From assembly GCA_036378735.1 (NCBI GenBank), contig DASUVX010000111.1, forward strand, positions 1-15,800: a stretch of 15,800 nt of DNA, read 5' to 3'. This document shows, piece after piece, positions 6,346 through 14,027 of this stretch. A program made the position numbers and the translations under genes. Position 1 is the stretch's first letter. Every line of letters begins with the position of its first letter. The stretch comes from GCA-003244245 sp036378735 (lineage in GTDB: Bacteria > Actinomycetota > Actinomycetes > Mycobacteriales > Pseudonocardiaceae). Under the pieces are notes generated by a model. The model did no database searches, had not been told where the DNA came from, and was given only the letters and a program-made list of their open reading frames with translations.

Positions 6346-7062
6346 ATGGCGAGTACGCAGGCCAATCTCTCTGCGCTGGATGATCTCGACTGGCCGGCGC
6401 TGGAGAGCCGGCTCGACGACTACGGCTACGCCATGACCCCGCCGCTGCTGTCGCCCGAGCAGTGCGCCGCAGTGGTGGCGATGTTCGAGGACGACGCCCG
6501 GTTCCGCAGTACCGTCATCATGGCGCGGCACGCCTACGGAGAAGGCAGCTACCGGTACTTCGCCGACCCGCTGCCCCCGCTGGTGCAGGACCTGCGGGAG
6601 AGCTGCTACCCGCACCTGGCGGCGATCGCGAACCGGTGGGCGCAGCGGCTGGGCGAGCGCAGCTTTCCCGGCACCCTTGACGGCGTCCTCGACGAATGCG
6701 CGGCGCTGGGCCAGCACAAGCCGACACCGTTGGTGCTGCGTTACGGGCCGGGCGGGTACAACTGCCTGCACCAGGACGTCTACGGCGACCTGGTGTTTCC
6801 ACTGCAGTTGCTGGTCATGCTCAGCAAGCCCGATGAGGATTTCACCGGTGGGGAAAGTGTGTTCGTCGAGCAGCGACCGCGCCAGCAGTCGCGGCCGATG
6901 GTGGCTCGCCCCGCCCAGGGGCAGGCTGTGATCTTCCCCGTCCGGCACCGGCCCAAGCGCGGTACCCGCGGTGATCACCGGGTGCAGCTGCGCCACGGCG
7001 TCAGCGCCGTGCATACCGGCGAGCGGCACGTGCTGGGCGTCATCTTCCACAACGCCCGGTGA
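6346..7062 (+). CDS. 2OG-Fe(II) oxygenase (DUF2086/Oxygenase-NA-like)
   Basis: The 238-residue protein carries the facial triad of Fe(II)/2-oxoglutarate oxygenases: His142 and Asp144 in CLHQDVYGD and the distal His223 in AVHTGERH, with Arg227 placed to bind 2-oxoglutarate. The segments RYGPGGYNCLHQDVYGDLVFPLQLLVMLS and DFTGGESVFVEQRPRQQSR match the family once called DUF2086. No hydroxylated substrate is known from the sequence. An AGAGG sequence touches the ATG and is too close to act as a normal ribosome site, so the start mechanism is unclear. A 27-bp in-frame duplication lies across the stop codon (see repeat). The gene ends the plus-strand cluster and is convergent with the GAF-ANTAR gene. 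Confidence 0.87.
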   Translation: MASTQANLSALDDLDWPALESRLDDYGYAMTPPLLSPEQCAAVVAMFEDDARFRSTVIMARHAYGEGSYRYFADPLPPLVQDLRESCYPHLAAIANRWAQRLGERSFPGTLDGVLDECAALGQHKPTPLVLRYGPGGYNCLHQDVYGDLVFPLQLLVMLSKPDEDFTGGESVFVEQRPRQQSRPMVARPAQGQAVIFPVRHRPKRGTRGDHRVQLRHGVSAVHTGERHVLGVIFHNAR

Positions 7063-7087
7063 GGCCTGATCTTCCACAACGCCCGGT
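7042..7087. repeat. 27-bp-period tandem duplication across the oxygenase stop codon
   Basis: The 19-mer ATCTTCCACAACGCCCGGT occurs at 7042-7060 and again at 7069-7087, separated by GAGGCCTG. The period is 27 bp, a multiple of three, so the second copy stays in frame behind the TGA and would again read IFHNAR. It looks like a recent slippage or tandem duplication at the gene end. Confidence 0.9.
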
Positions 7088-7091
7088 ACGC

Positions 7092-7844
7092 CTATCGCTG
7101 CGGGTCGCCTGGCTCGTCCGGTAGCCGCCGGGAGGCGGCGACCTCGCGGGCTACATCCTGCAGATCGCGGTGCAGCCGCCGGCTCGCGCTGTGCAGCTTC
7201 GCGAATGCCTCGTCAACGCCGAGCTCACCGGCTGCCATCAAGATGCCGATCGCGACACCGATCTCCCGGTGCACTTCGGCGGCCCGGCGAGGGTGGACAT
7301 CGTCGCCGAGCGCCTGAGTAATCAGGGCCAGCGAGCAGTAAGCGGCGAAGATAGCCCCTATCGCGGCCGCGACGTCGTCGAATGCATGCGGCCAGGTCGA
7401 GTAGAAGCTCAGCGCGCCGCGGCGATGCCGCCCCAGATACAGCCGGTAGCTGAGCATGCTGCGCACGTCGCCGACCTTGACGGCCCGCCCGCCGAACTGC
7501 GGCCAGCGAGCGTCGCCGGCCAAGTCGTCGACCCGGACGTAATCATCGGTGACCAGAACGTCCAGCGAAGGGCCCTCGCCGGCGTCGAACTGAATGGCAT
7601 CGACGTGGTCAGGCACTGCATCGGTGCTGGCCAGCGTCCGCGGCTGGTCCTGTTCCACCACTGCCACGGCCGCGTGCCGGCAGCCTGGCATCACCCTGGC
7701 GGCAACTTCCACGATCCGCTCCGGATGCAGCCGGGCCTGACCGCCATCCAGTAGCACCTCGACCAGCCCGCTGAACGCGGCGGCAAGCTCCCCTAACGCC
7801 GCGCCGATCTCCGAGCGCTCTTCCGCCTCCACCTGTCCGCCCAC
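7092..7844 (-). CDS. GAF and ANTAR domain-containing regulator
   Basis: The 250-residue protein has a GAF domain (about 40-175, with the typical FDAGEGPSLDVL and DDLAGDARWPQFGGRA segments and an LSYRLYLGRHRRGALSFYS core strand). A C-terminal ANTAR domain (about 187-240) reads REIGVAIGILM...GVDEAFAKLHSASRRLHRDLQDVAREV. ANTAR domains bind paired hexaloop hairpins in RNA and act as antiterminators; the GAF domain would sense a ligand or redox state. The start at GTG 7844 is the first in frame; GTG 7832 is possible, and neither has a well-spaced ribosome site. It is divergent from the acyl-CoA carboxylase operon across about 195 bp, but no link in function is shown. Confidence 0.86.
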   Translation of the reverse strand: MGGQVEAEERSEIGAALGELAAAFSGLVEVLLDGGQARLHPERIVEVAARVMPGCRHAAVAVVEQDQPRTLASTDAVPDHVDAIQFDAGEGPSLDVLVTDDYVRVDDLAGDARWPQFGGRAVKVGDVRSMLSYRLYLGRHRRGALSFYSTWPHAFDDVAAAIGAIFAAYCSLALITQALGDDVHPRRAAEVHREIGVAIGILMAAGELGVDEAFAKLHSASRRLHRDLQDVAREVAASRRLPDEPGDPQR

Positions 7845-8039
7845 CTACCCCCAAGCAGTCCGCGCAGTCAATTCGCGCGCCGAGTTCGCCAGTATGGCTG
7901 CTCGGTCTCAACCGAGCGAGGCAGCGTTGACGAGCACCGCCATCAGACCGGCACGGGTCCCGGCGAGCTAGCCGGCACGTGCGGCAGGGCTAACGTGGTT
8001 GTTGAGCGCTTCACCCCCCGACGCGGGAAAGGAGCGACG

Positions 8040-9632
8040 ATGGACGCCCTGGTCGGCGCGGCGGCGCAAACCGCCGAGCGCAACGAGCAGGCGCACGCGG
8101 CGCTGGTGGCCGACCTGCGGGAGCGGCTTGGCGCAGCCCGGTTGGGCGGACCGGCCAGCGCCCGGCAGCGTCATGTCGAGCGCGGCAAGATGTTGCCCCG
8201 CGACCGGGTGGAGCAGTTGGTGGATCCGTCGTCGCCGTTTCTGGAGCTGTCCCCGCTGGCGGCCACCGGCATGTACGGCGACGAGGCCCCGGCGGCTGGG
8301 ATCATCACCGGCGTCGGGCGGGTGTCCGGCCGGGAGTGTGTGATCGTCGCCAACGACGCCACCGTCAAGGGCGGCACCTACTACCCGATGACGGTCAAAA
8401 AGCATCTGCGCGCCCAGGAGGTGGCGCTGCACAACCGGCTGCCGTGTATCTACCTCGTCGACTCCGGTGGCGCCTACCTGCCCGAGCAGGACCAGGTGTT
8501 CCCCGACCGGGAGCACTTCGGGCGGATCTTCTACAACCAGGCGACGATGTCTGCGTGCGGCATCGCGCAGATCGCCGCGGTGCTGGGCTCGTGCACCGCG
8601 GGCGGTGCCTACGTGCCGGCGATGAGCGACGAAGCGGTGATCGTCCGCAACCAGGGCACGATCTTCCTCGGCGGCCCACCGCTGGTGCGGGCGGCGACCG
8701 GCGAGGTGGTGACCGCGGAGGAGCTCGGTGGCGCGGTGCTGCATTCCCGGGTGTCCGGGGTCACCGACCATCTCGCCGACGACGACGCCCACGCGCTGCG
8801 CATCATCCGCGGGATCATCGCCACGCTCGGGCCCCGCCCGCCCCGGCCCTGGGAGGTGATCGCCACCGAGGAGCCCGCTGCGGGCGGGATCTACGGCGTG
8901 GTGCCGGTGGATTCCCGGACGCCCTACGACGTGCGCGAGGTGATCGCCCGCATCGTCGACGGCAGCCGGTTATCGGAGTTCAAGGCCGAGTACGGCACGA
9001 CGCTGGTCACCGGTTTCGCCCGGCTGCACGGCCACCCGGTGGGCATCGTGGCCAACAACGGGATCCTGTTCAGCGAGTCGGCTGTGAAAGGCGCACATTT
9101 CATCGAACTGTGCGATCAACGGGGCATTCCACTGGTGTTCTTGCAGAACATCACCGGTTTCATGGTGGGCCGGGAGTACGAGGCCGGGGGCATCGCCAAG
9201 CACGGCGCCAAAATGGTCACCGCGGTGGCCACCACCCGGGTGCCCAAGCTGACCGTCATCATCGGCGGCTCGTTCGGCGCGGGTAACTATTCGATGTGCG
9301 GCCGGGCGTACTCGCCGCGGTTTCTGTTCATGTGGCCCAATGCGCGGATCTCGGTGATGGGCGGGGAGCAGGCGGCGATGGTGCTCACGGCCGTTCGGGG
9401 CGCCGCCGGGAAGGGGGCTCTTCAAGAGCAACCAACCCCCTCCGAGGCGGTCTTTAACGACCGCATACGTGCCCAGTACGAGCGCCAGGGTCACCCGTAC
9501 TACTCGACCGCCCGGTTGTGGGATGACGGGGTGATCGATCCGGCGGACACCCGGATGGTGCTCGGGCTGGCGCTGTCGGCCTGTGCCAATGCGCCGCTGG
9601 AACCCAGCCGGCTCGGTCTTTTCCGGATGTGA
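8040..9632 (+). CDS. accD1: Acyl-CoA carboxylase carboxyltransferase (beta) subunit, methylcrotonyl-CoA carboxylase type
   Basis: The 530-residue carboxyltransferase would transfer the carboxyl group from carboxybiotin to an acyl-CoA, probably 3-methylcrotonyl-CoA. Motifs typical of MCC beta are present: LPCIYLVDSGGAYLPEQDQVFPD, QIAAVLGSCTAGGAYVPAMSD, GTIFLGGPPLV and, in the C-terminal crotonase-like half, GSFGAGNYSMCGRAYSPRFLF and WPNARISVMGGEQAA. Length matches mycobacterial AccD1 (about 529). ATG 8040 is set by AAAGGAG 5 nt upstream. A TAACGT -10-like hexamer is at 7991-7996, without a clear -35. It begins the operon, and the biotin subunit follows after 6 bp. The symbol is by analogy with the mycobacterial accD1-accA1-fadE19 order. 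Confidence 0.92.
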   Translation: MDALVGAAAQTAERNEQAHAALVADLRERLGAARLGGPASARQRHVERGKMLPRDRVEQLVDPSSPFLELSPLAATGMYGDEAPAAGIITGVGRVSGRECVIVANDATVKGGTYYPMTVKKHLRAQEVALHNRLPCIYLVDSGGAYLPEQDQVFPDREHFGRIFYNQATMSACGIAQIAAVLGSCTAGGAYVPAMSDEAVIVRNQGTIFLGGPPLVRAATGEVVTAEELGGAVLHSRVSGVTDHLADDDAHALRIIRGIIATLGPRPPRPWEVIATEEPAAGGIYGVVPVDSRTPYDVREVIARIVDGSRLSEFKAEYGTTLVTGFARLHGHPVGIVANNGILFSESAVKGAHFIELCDQRGIPLVFLQNITGFMVGREYEAGGIAKHGAKMVTAVATTRVPKLTVIIGGSFGAGNYSMCGRAYSPRFLFMWPNARISVMGGEQAAMVLTAVRGAAGKGALQEQPTPSEAVFNDRIRAQYERQGHPYYSTARLWDDGVIDPADTRMVLGLALSACANAPLEPSRLGLFRM

Positions 9633-9638
9633 GTCGAG

Positions 9639-11663
9639 ATGTTTCACACCGTGCTGGTGGCCAATCGCGGCGAGATCGCGGTCCGGGTGATCCGCACGTT
9701 GCGCGCGATGGGCGTCCGTTCCGTGGCTGTCCACAGCGACGCCGACACCGGCGCGCGGCATGTCCGCGACGCCGATGTCGCGGTCCGGATCGGGCCGGCG
9801 CCGGCGGCATCGTCGTACCGGTGCATCGAGGCCATCCTGGACGCCGCCGCGCGCACCGGTGCGCAGGCCGTGCACCCCGGCTACGGGTTCCTGTCCGAGA
9901 ATCCGGACTTCGCCCACGCCTGCGCCGCGGCCGGCCTGGTCTTCATCGGCCCGTCCGCTGACGCGATCGAGGTGATGGGCGACAAGATCCGAGCCAAGGT
10001 CACCGCGGCGGCAGCAGGGGTCCCCGTGGTGCCTGGTAGCAACGGCTGTGATGCTGAGGGGTTGGCCGCCGCGGCCGGCGACATCGGCTACCCCGTGCTG
10101 ATCAAGCCGTCCGCCGGAGGTGGGGGCAAGGGGATGCGGGTGGTGCACCGCGCGCCCGACCTGCCCGAGGCGATCGCCGGCGCCCGGCGGGAGGCCCTGG
10201 GCGCCTTCGGCGACGCCACGCTGCTCGTAGAACGGCTCATCGCTGGCCCCCGCCATATCGAGATCCAGGTACTTGCCGACGCGCAGGGCAACGTGGTGCA
10301 CCTCGGGGAGCGCGAGTGCAGCCTGCAGCGGCGGCACCAGAAGATCATCGAGGAAGCGCCCAGCCCGGTGCTGGATGCCGCGACCCGGGCCCGGATGGGT
10401 CAGTGCGCGGTGGCCGTTGTCCGGGCCGTGGGGTACACCGGCGTGGGCACCGTGGAGTTCCTGGTGCCGACCGCTACCCCCGACCGGTTCTTCTTCCTGG
10501 AGATGAACACCCGGCTGCAGGTGGAGCACCCGGTCACCGAGCTGGTCACCGGGCTGGATCTGGTCGAGTGGCAGCTGCGGGTCGCCGCCGGGCAGCCGCT
10601 GGACTTCACGCAGGACGACGTTCGCGTCGAGGGGCATGCGGTCGAGGCTCGGGTCTACGCCGAGGACCCCGCGGCTGACTTCCTGCCCACCGGCGGGCGC
10701 ATCCTGTTGTTACGCGAACCTGCCACCGGGCCGGGTCTGCGGGTGGACTCCGGGTTGCTGGTGGGTGAGCGGGTGGGCAGCCACTACGACCCGCTGCTGG
10801 CCAAGGTCATCGCGCACGGCCCGGACCGGGAGACCGCGCTGCGCCGGCTGGACGCCGCGCTGGCGGCCACCAGCATCCTGGGCGTAGGGACCAACGTGTC
10901 GTTCCTGCGCGGGCTGCTCGCTGACCCCGGCGTGCAGGCCGGAACCATGGATACCGGGCTGGCAGAGCGGTCCAGCGCAGCGCCGGTCGCCGAACCGCCG
11001 GACGACGTGCTCGCCGCGGCGGCGCTGCGCGCGTTGCTGGCGTTGGAACCCACCGGGCCGGTGGTGGATCCCTTCGCGCTGCCCGGCGGTTGGCGTCTCG
11101 GCGAGCCGGCCTGGAGCCGCTGGCAGGTGCAAGCCAGCGGGCAGGATCCGGTCGAGGTCCGGACCCGGGGTCGCGCCGCTGGCGCCGACGTCGTCGTGGG
11201 CGGGGCTGGGGGCACCGTGCAGCGGGCGTCGGCGCGGTGGGATGGCGGGGAGCTCGCCGTCACCCTGGATGGGATCAGCCGCCGCTACACCTGCGCGGCC
11301 GACGGGGCGGTGGTGTGGCTGGGCCGCGACGGGCGCAGCTGGGAGTTGCGCGAGCAGGCGCCGCTGGACGCCGCGGGACCCACCGATGCCGTCGCGGACG
11401 GTGCGGTGCGCGCACCGATGCCCGGCACCGTCAGCGTGGTCGACGTCGTCGAGGGCCAGCAGGTCAGTGCGGGCGCCCGGTTGGTCGTGCTGGAGGCGAT
11501 GAAGATGGAGCACGTGCTCACCGCGCCGATCGAGGGGGTGGTGCGCGAGCTGCCTGCCCGCCCCGGAGGCACGGTCGAGCGCGATGCGGTGGTTGCCGTG
11601 GTCGAACCCGCGTGCACCGGAGAACGACACACCGGGCACGAGGGCGCGACACGCGGGGCATGA
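9639..11663 (+). CDS. accA1: Acyl-CoA carboxylase biotin carboxylase/biotin carrier (alpha) subunit, methylcrotonyl-CoA carboxylase type
   Basis: The 674-residue subunit carboxylates its own biotin with ATP and bicarbonate for the beta subunit. The order is: biotin carboxylase N domain (about 1-110, VLVANRGEIAVRVIRT), ATP-grasp domain with GGGGKGMR at 160-167 and EMNTRLQVEHPVTE from 288, biotin carboxylase C domain (to about 445), a linker/BT region, and the biotinyl carrier domain. The biotinylated residue is Lys622 in EAMKMEH, and the domain opens with APMPGTV. A 16-residue polar tail follows the carrier domain. The start lies 6 bp after the beta-subunit stop, and the stop overlaps an in-frame ATG (ATGA) of the dehydrogenase gene. 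Confidence 0.92.
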   Translation: MFHTVLVANRGEIAVRVIRTLRAMGVRSVAVHSDADTGARHVRDADVAVRIGPAPAASSYRCIEAILDAAARTGAQAVHPGYGFLSENPDFAHACAAAGLVFIGPSADAIEVMGDKIRAKVTAAAAGVPVVPGSNGCDAEGLAAAAGDIGYPVLIKPSAGGGGKGMRVVHRAPDLPEAIAGARREALGAFGDATLLVERLIAGPRHIEIQVLADAQGNVVHLGERECSLQRRHQKIIEEAPSPVLDAATRARMGQCAVAVVRAVGYTGVGTVEFLVPTATPDRFFFLEMNTRLQVEHPVTELVTGLDLVEWQLRVAAGQPLDFTQDDVRVEGHAVEARVYAEDPAADFLPTGGRILLLREPATGPGLRVDSGLLVGERVGSHYDPLLAKVIAHGPDRETALRRLDAALAATSILGVGTNVSFLRGLLADPGVQAGTMDTGLAERSSAAPVAEPPDDVLAAAALRALLALEPTGPVVDPFALPGGWRLGEPAWSRWQVQASGQDPVEVRTRGRAAGADVVVGGAGGTVQRASARWDGGELAVTLDGISRRYTCAADGAVVWLGRDGRSWELREQAPLDAAGPTDAVADGAVRAPMPGTVSVVDVVEGQQVSAGARLVVLEAMKMEHVLTAPIEGVVRELPARPGGTVERDAVVAVVEPACTGERHTGHEGATRGA

Positions 11664-11677
11664 AGGGACGACACGCG

Positions 11678-12820
11678 ATGGAATTGGATGAAGAGCATGC
11701 GGCGCTGCGCAAGACCGTGGAGGACTTCGCGCGCAAGGAGGTCGCGCCGGTAATCGCCGACCTGTACGAGCATGGGACGTTCCCGTACACGCTGGTGGCC
11801 AAGATGGGGGAGATGGGGCTGTTTGGGCTGCCGTTTCCCGAGCGCTACGGCGGGATGGGTGGTGACTACTTCGCGCTGTGCCTGGCGCTGGAGGAACTGG
11901 CCCGGGTGGACTCGTCGGTAGCGATCACCCTGGAGGACAGCGTGTCGCTGGGTGCGATGCCGATCTTCCGGTTCGGTACCGAGGAGCAGAAGCAGTACTG
12001 GTTGCCGGACCTGTGCACCGGCCGGCGGCTGGGGGCTTTCGGGCTCACCGAGCCCGGCGGGGGATCCGATGCGCGCGCCACCCGCACCACCGCGCGGTGC
12101 GACGGCGACGAGTGGGTGATCAACGGATCCAAGGCGTTCATCACCAATTCGGGCACCGACATCACAGCGGTGGTCACCATCACCGCGATCACCGGCGTCA
12201 GAGACGGACGCAAGGAGATCTCCACCATCGTGGTGCCGGCCCGGCACCCGGGATTCACCGTCTCGAAGAACTACTCCAAGGTCGGCTGGAAGTGCTCGGA
12301 CACCCGTGAGCTGTTCTTCGACGACTGCCGGGTACCGGTGGGTAACCTGCTCGGTGAACGCGGCCGCGGGTACCCGCAGTTCCTGTCCATCCTCGACGAG
12401 GGACGGATCGCGATCGCCGCGCTGGGCGTCGGCCTGGCCCAGGGATGCATCGACGAGTGCGTGGGCTACGCCCGGCAACGGCACGCCTTCGGCCACGCCA
12501 TCGGCAGCTACCAGGCGATCCAGTTCAAGATCGCCGACATGGAGACCCGGGCGCACACCGCCCGGCTGGCCTACTACCACGCTGCCGCGCGAATGCTCCG
12601 CGGCGCTCCGTTCAAGAAGGAGGCCGCCATCGCCAAGCTCGTGTCGTCCAACGCCGCGGTGGACAACGCCCGGGACGCCACCCAGGTCTTCGGCGGCTAC
12701 GGCTTCATGAACGACTACCCGGTAGCCCGCTTCTACCGCGATGCCAAGGTCCTCGAGATCGGCGAAGGCACCAGCGAGATTCAACGCCTCCTCATCGCCC
12801 GCCACCTAGGCCTCACCTGA
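11678..12820 (+). CDS. Acyl-CoA dehydrogenase (FadE19-like, probable isovaleryl/short branched-chain)
   Basis: The 380-residue flavoprotein has all standard ACAD blocks: FGLTEPGGGSDA, WVINGSKAFITNSG, KVGWKCSDTRELFFDDCRVP, RQRHAFGHAIGSYQAIQFKIADM, QVFGGYGFMNDYPVARFYRDAK and IGEGTSEIQR. The catalytic base appears to be Glu363 in IGEGT, the butyryl/branched-chain acyl-CoA dehydrogenase position. The helix position used by isovaleryl-CoA dehydrogenases is Gly (LDEGRIAIA). ATG 11678 is preferred (GAAGGGA about 9 nt upstream, MELDEEHAAL family-like start). ATG 11660 overlaps the previous stop and would add six residues. With the two carboxylase genes it fits the second and third steps after leucine transamination, isovaleryl-CoA to 3-methylglutaconyl-CoA. 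Confidence 0.9.
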   Translation: MELDEEHAALRKTVEDFARKEVAPVIADLYEHGTFPYTLVAKMGEMGLFGLPFPERYGGMGGDYFALCLALEELARVDSSVAITLEDSVSLGAMPIFRFGTEEQKQYWLPDLCTGRRLGAFGLTEPGGGSDARATRTTARCDGDEWVINGSKAFITNSGTDITAVVTITAITGVRDGRKEISTIVVPARHPGFTVSKNYSKVGWKCSDTRELFFDDCRVPVGNLLGERGRGYPQFLSILDEGRIAIAALGVGLAQGCIDECVGYARQRHAFGHAIGSYQAIQFKIADMETRAHTARLAYYHAAARMLRGAPFKKEAAIAKLVSSNAAVDNARDATQVFGGYGFMNDYPVARFYRDAKVLEIGEGTSEIQRLLIARHLGLT

Positions 12821-12830
12821 CCCCACCGCG

Positions 12831-12859
12831 ACCGCAGTCTGGATGCAGATTGCGGTTTT
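12831..12859 (+). terminator. Likely intrinsic terminator of the carboxylase/dehydrogenase operon
   Basis: The R1 stem (10 bp, one mismatch, 6-nt loop) is followed by TTTT and starts 10 bp after the dehydrogenase stop. Position and shape fit rho-independent termination, although the T-run is short. Confidence 0.6.
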
Positions 12860-12898
12860 CAAGCCCCTGAAAACAGCAGTTCGCATCCAGAACGCGGT
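12831..12898. repeat. Hairpin repeat R1 plus inverted degenerate copy R3 (compound inverted repeat)
   Basis: R1 (12831-12859) opens ACCGCAGTCT, has a GGATGC loop and closes AGATTGCGGT plus TTTT, with 9 of 10 stem positions complementary. R3 (12870-12898) is the same element in reverse orientation (23 of 29 positions match), so the two form a 31-bp-armed inverted repeat around a 6-bp centre AGCCCC at 12862-12867, with a perfect inner GTTTTCA/TGAAAAC pair. R1 matches a second unit at 14769-14797 at 27 of 29 positions. Confidence 0.88.
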
Positions 12899-12908
12899 GA
12901 GTGGTGGT

Positions 12909-12927
12909 GAGAGTCCGGGGTACTCTC
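12909..12927. promoter_or_regulatory. Inverted repeat at the probable promoter of the nuclease-like pair
   Basis: GAGAGT-CCGGGGT-ACTCTC has perfect 6-bp arms and overlaps a TACTCT -10-like hexamer (12921-12926). It lies 30 bp before the GTG at 12957. It could be an operator that blocks or positions polymerase; no known consensus is claimed. Confidence 0.4.
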
Positions 12928-12956
12928 GGGTTCGCAGGGGCCGGCAGGAGGTGGCC

Positions 12957-14027
12957 GTGAGCGTCAATTATGTGGCTCGACCGTGGGAGAGCGGGCTGTT
13001 CCGGCGGTGCCGGCGCGCCTGGGACCTCGGGGCTCGGGAGCGGCGAGGCTACGAGCCGATTGAACCGGCGCAAGTGTTCAGCTTCGGCGAGGCGATGCAC
13101 GATGCGCTGGACGTCTACTACTTCCCCGGCATGTGGGACTGGAACCGGGCGATCGTGTGCCCGCTGGCGCTGGCCGGTTTCGAGAAATCGATGCGCAGGC
13201 AGCGCAACGCCTATTCGCGAACCCGCGAGTTGTCCGCCGAGCAGGTCCAGGACTGGGAACAGCACCTGGAGCTAGGTACCGGCATCCTGCGGCGGTACTT
13301 CGAGTGGGCCCGAGAGGTCGACCGGTTCACCACGATCGGAGTCCGCTCGCAGTTCGACATCAACCTGCCTGACCCGGCCGACCCTGACCGCGGGCTGATC
13401 ACTCCGGAAGGCCGCCCGCTGCAGTACCGGGTGCGCATCGACCTGTCCGTGATCGACGACCATGAGTTGTACTGGCTCGTCGAGCACCGCATCGTCACCG
13501 GTTCGCAGTGGCCGGAGCTCGACGAGCTGCGGCTCGACCAGCAGGCCCTCACCCGGAGTTGGGCCTGGCAGCTGGCCTTCCTCGCCAAGCTTGAGGGCAC
13601 CATCTACAACGAGATTCGCCTTACCGAGCCCAGCACCGACAAGCCCGCGGTGAAGGTCCGCGCGACGCCGGGGCCAGGTGGCATCACCACGCAGCGCAGC
13701 ACCGAATCGTTCCGCCGCACCCAGCTACCCAGAACCGAGCTGGAAATCGCCCGGCACGGCACTGCGGTGGCGCTGGAGATGCAGGACATGACCGATCCGT
13801 CGGTGCGGATCTACCCCAATGCATCGTGGGAGAACTGCTCGATCTGCGCCTACCGGCAGCCGTGCCTGGCGATTACCCAGGGAGTGGACGAGAAAGCGAT
13901 CCTCGAGGCGTCCTACCGCAAGCGGGTCAGCGAAGACTTCGAACCGGGTCGGTTGGGGTCGGTGTGGGGATTCGTGCCCGACATCTATCGGGTCGCGGAG
14001 CACCGCGCGCCGGGTGCGGAGCAGTAG
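12957..14027 (+). CDS. PD-(D/E)XK superfamily, Cas4/RecB/AddB-like protein with four candidate Fe-S cysteines
   Basis: The 356-residue product begins SVNYVARPWESGLFRRCRRAWDL, recalling Cas4/AddB-type nucleases in which an early Cys pairs with a C-terminal Cys cluster. Here these are Cys18 and Cys294, Cys297, Cys303 (NCSICAYRQPC), a plausible 4Fe-4S set. His48 (GEAMHDALD), Asp162 (VRIDLSVID) and Glu176 (YWLVEHRI) align with the nuclease active-site series, but the usual Lys of the (D/E)XK triad is Arg178. Whether it cuts DNA is therefore open. The GTG start is set by AGGAGG 5-6 nt upstream; an open frame back to 12843 runs through the repeat and is not used. The stop shares one base with the next gene's start (TAGTG). 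Confidence 0.75.
   Translation: MSVNYVARPWESGLFRRCRRAWDLGARERRGYEPIEPAQVFSFGEAMHDALDVYYFPGMWDWNRAIVCPLALAGFEKSMRRQRNAYSRTRELSAEQVQDWEQHLELGTGILRRYFEWAREVDRFTTIGVRSQFDINLPDPADPDRGLITPEGRPLQYRVRIDLSVIDDHELYWLVEHRIVTGSQWPELDELRLDQQALTRSWAWQLAFLAKLEGTIYNEIRLTEPSTDKPAVKVRATPGPGGITTQRSTESFRRTQLPRTELEIARHGTAVALEMQDMTDPSVRIYPNASWENCSICAYRQPCLAITQGVDEKAILEASYRKRVSEDFEPGRLGSVWGFVPDIYRVAEHRAPGAEQ

Noticed and set aside
7968..7996. TAGCC...GGCTA inverted repeat before the carboxylase operon as an operator
   Set aside because: The arms are only 5 bp in very GC-rich DNA, with no second supporting feature beyond the TAACGT hexamer.
9417..9429. Tight palindrome GCTCTT-C-AAGAGC
   Set aside because: It lies inside the carboxyltransferase coding sequence, has a one-base loop and no plausible regulatory position; chance is sufficient.
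12831..12898. R1/R3 as a tandem-hairpin RNA target for the nearby ANTAR protein
   Set aside because: ANTAR targets have two hexaloops with A at position 1 and G at position 4; the R1 loop is GGATGC and the R3 loop does not fit either. The position after an operon stop with a T-run fits termination better.
12843..12956. N-terminal extension of the PD-(D/E)XK protein from ATG 12843
   Set aside because: It starts inside the hairpin repeat and has no ribosome site, whereas GTG 12957 has AGGAGG at good spacing and begins with the family-like N-terminus.
12957..14027. Cas4 of a CRISPR-Cas system
   Set aside because: There is no CRISPR array and no cas1, cas2 or effector gene; the similarity is only at the level of the Cas4/AddB nuclease fold and cysteine pattern.
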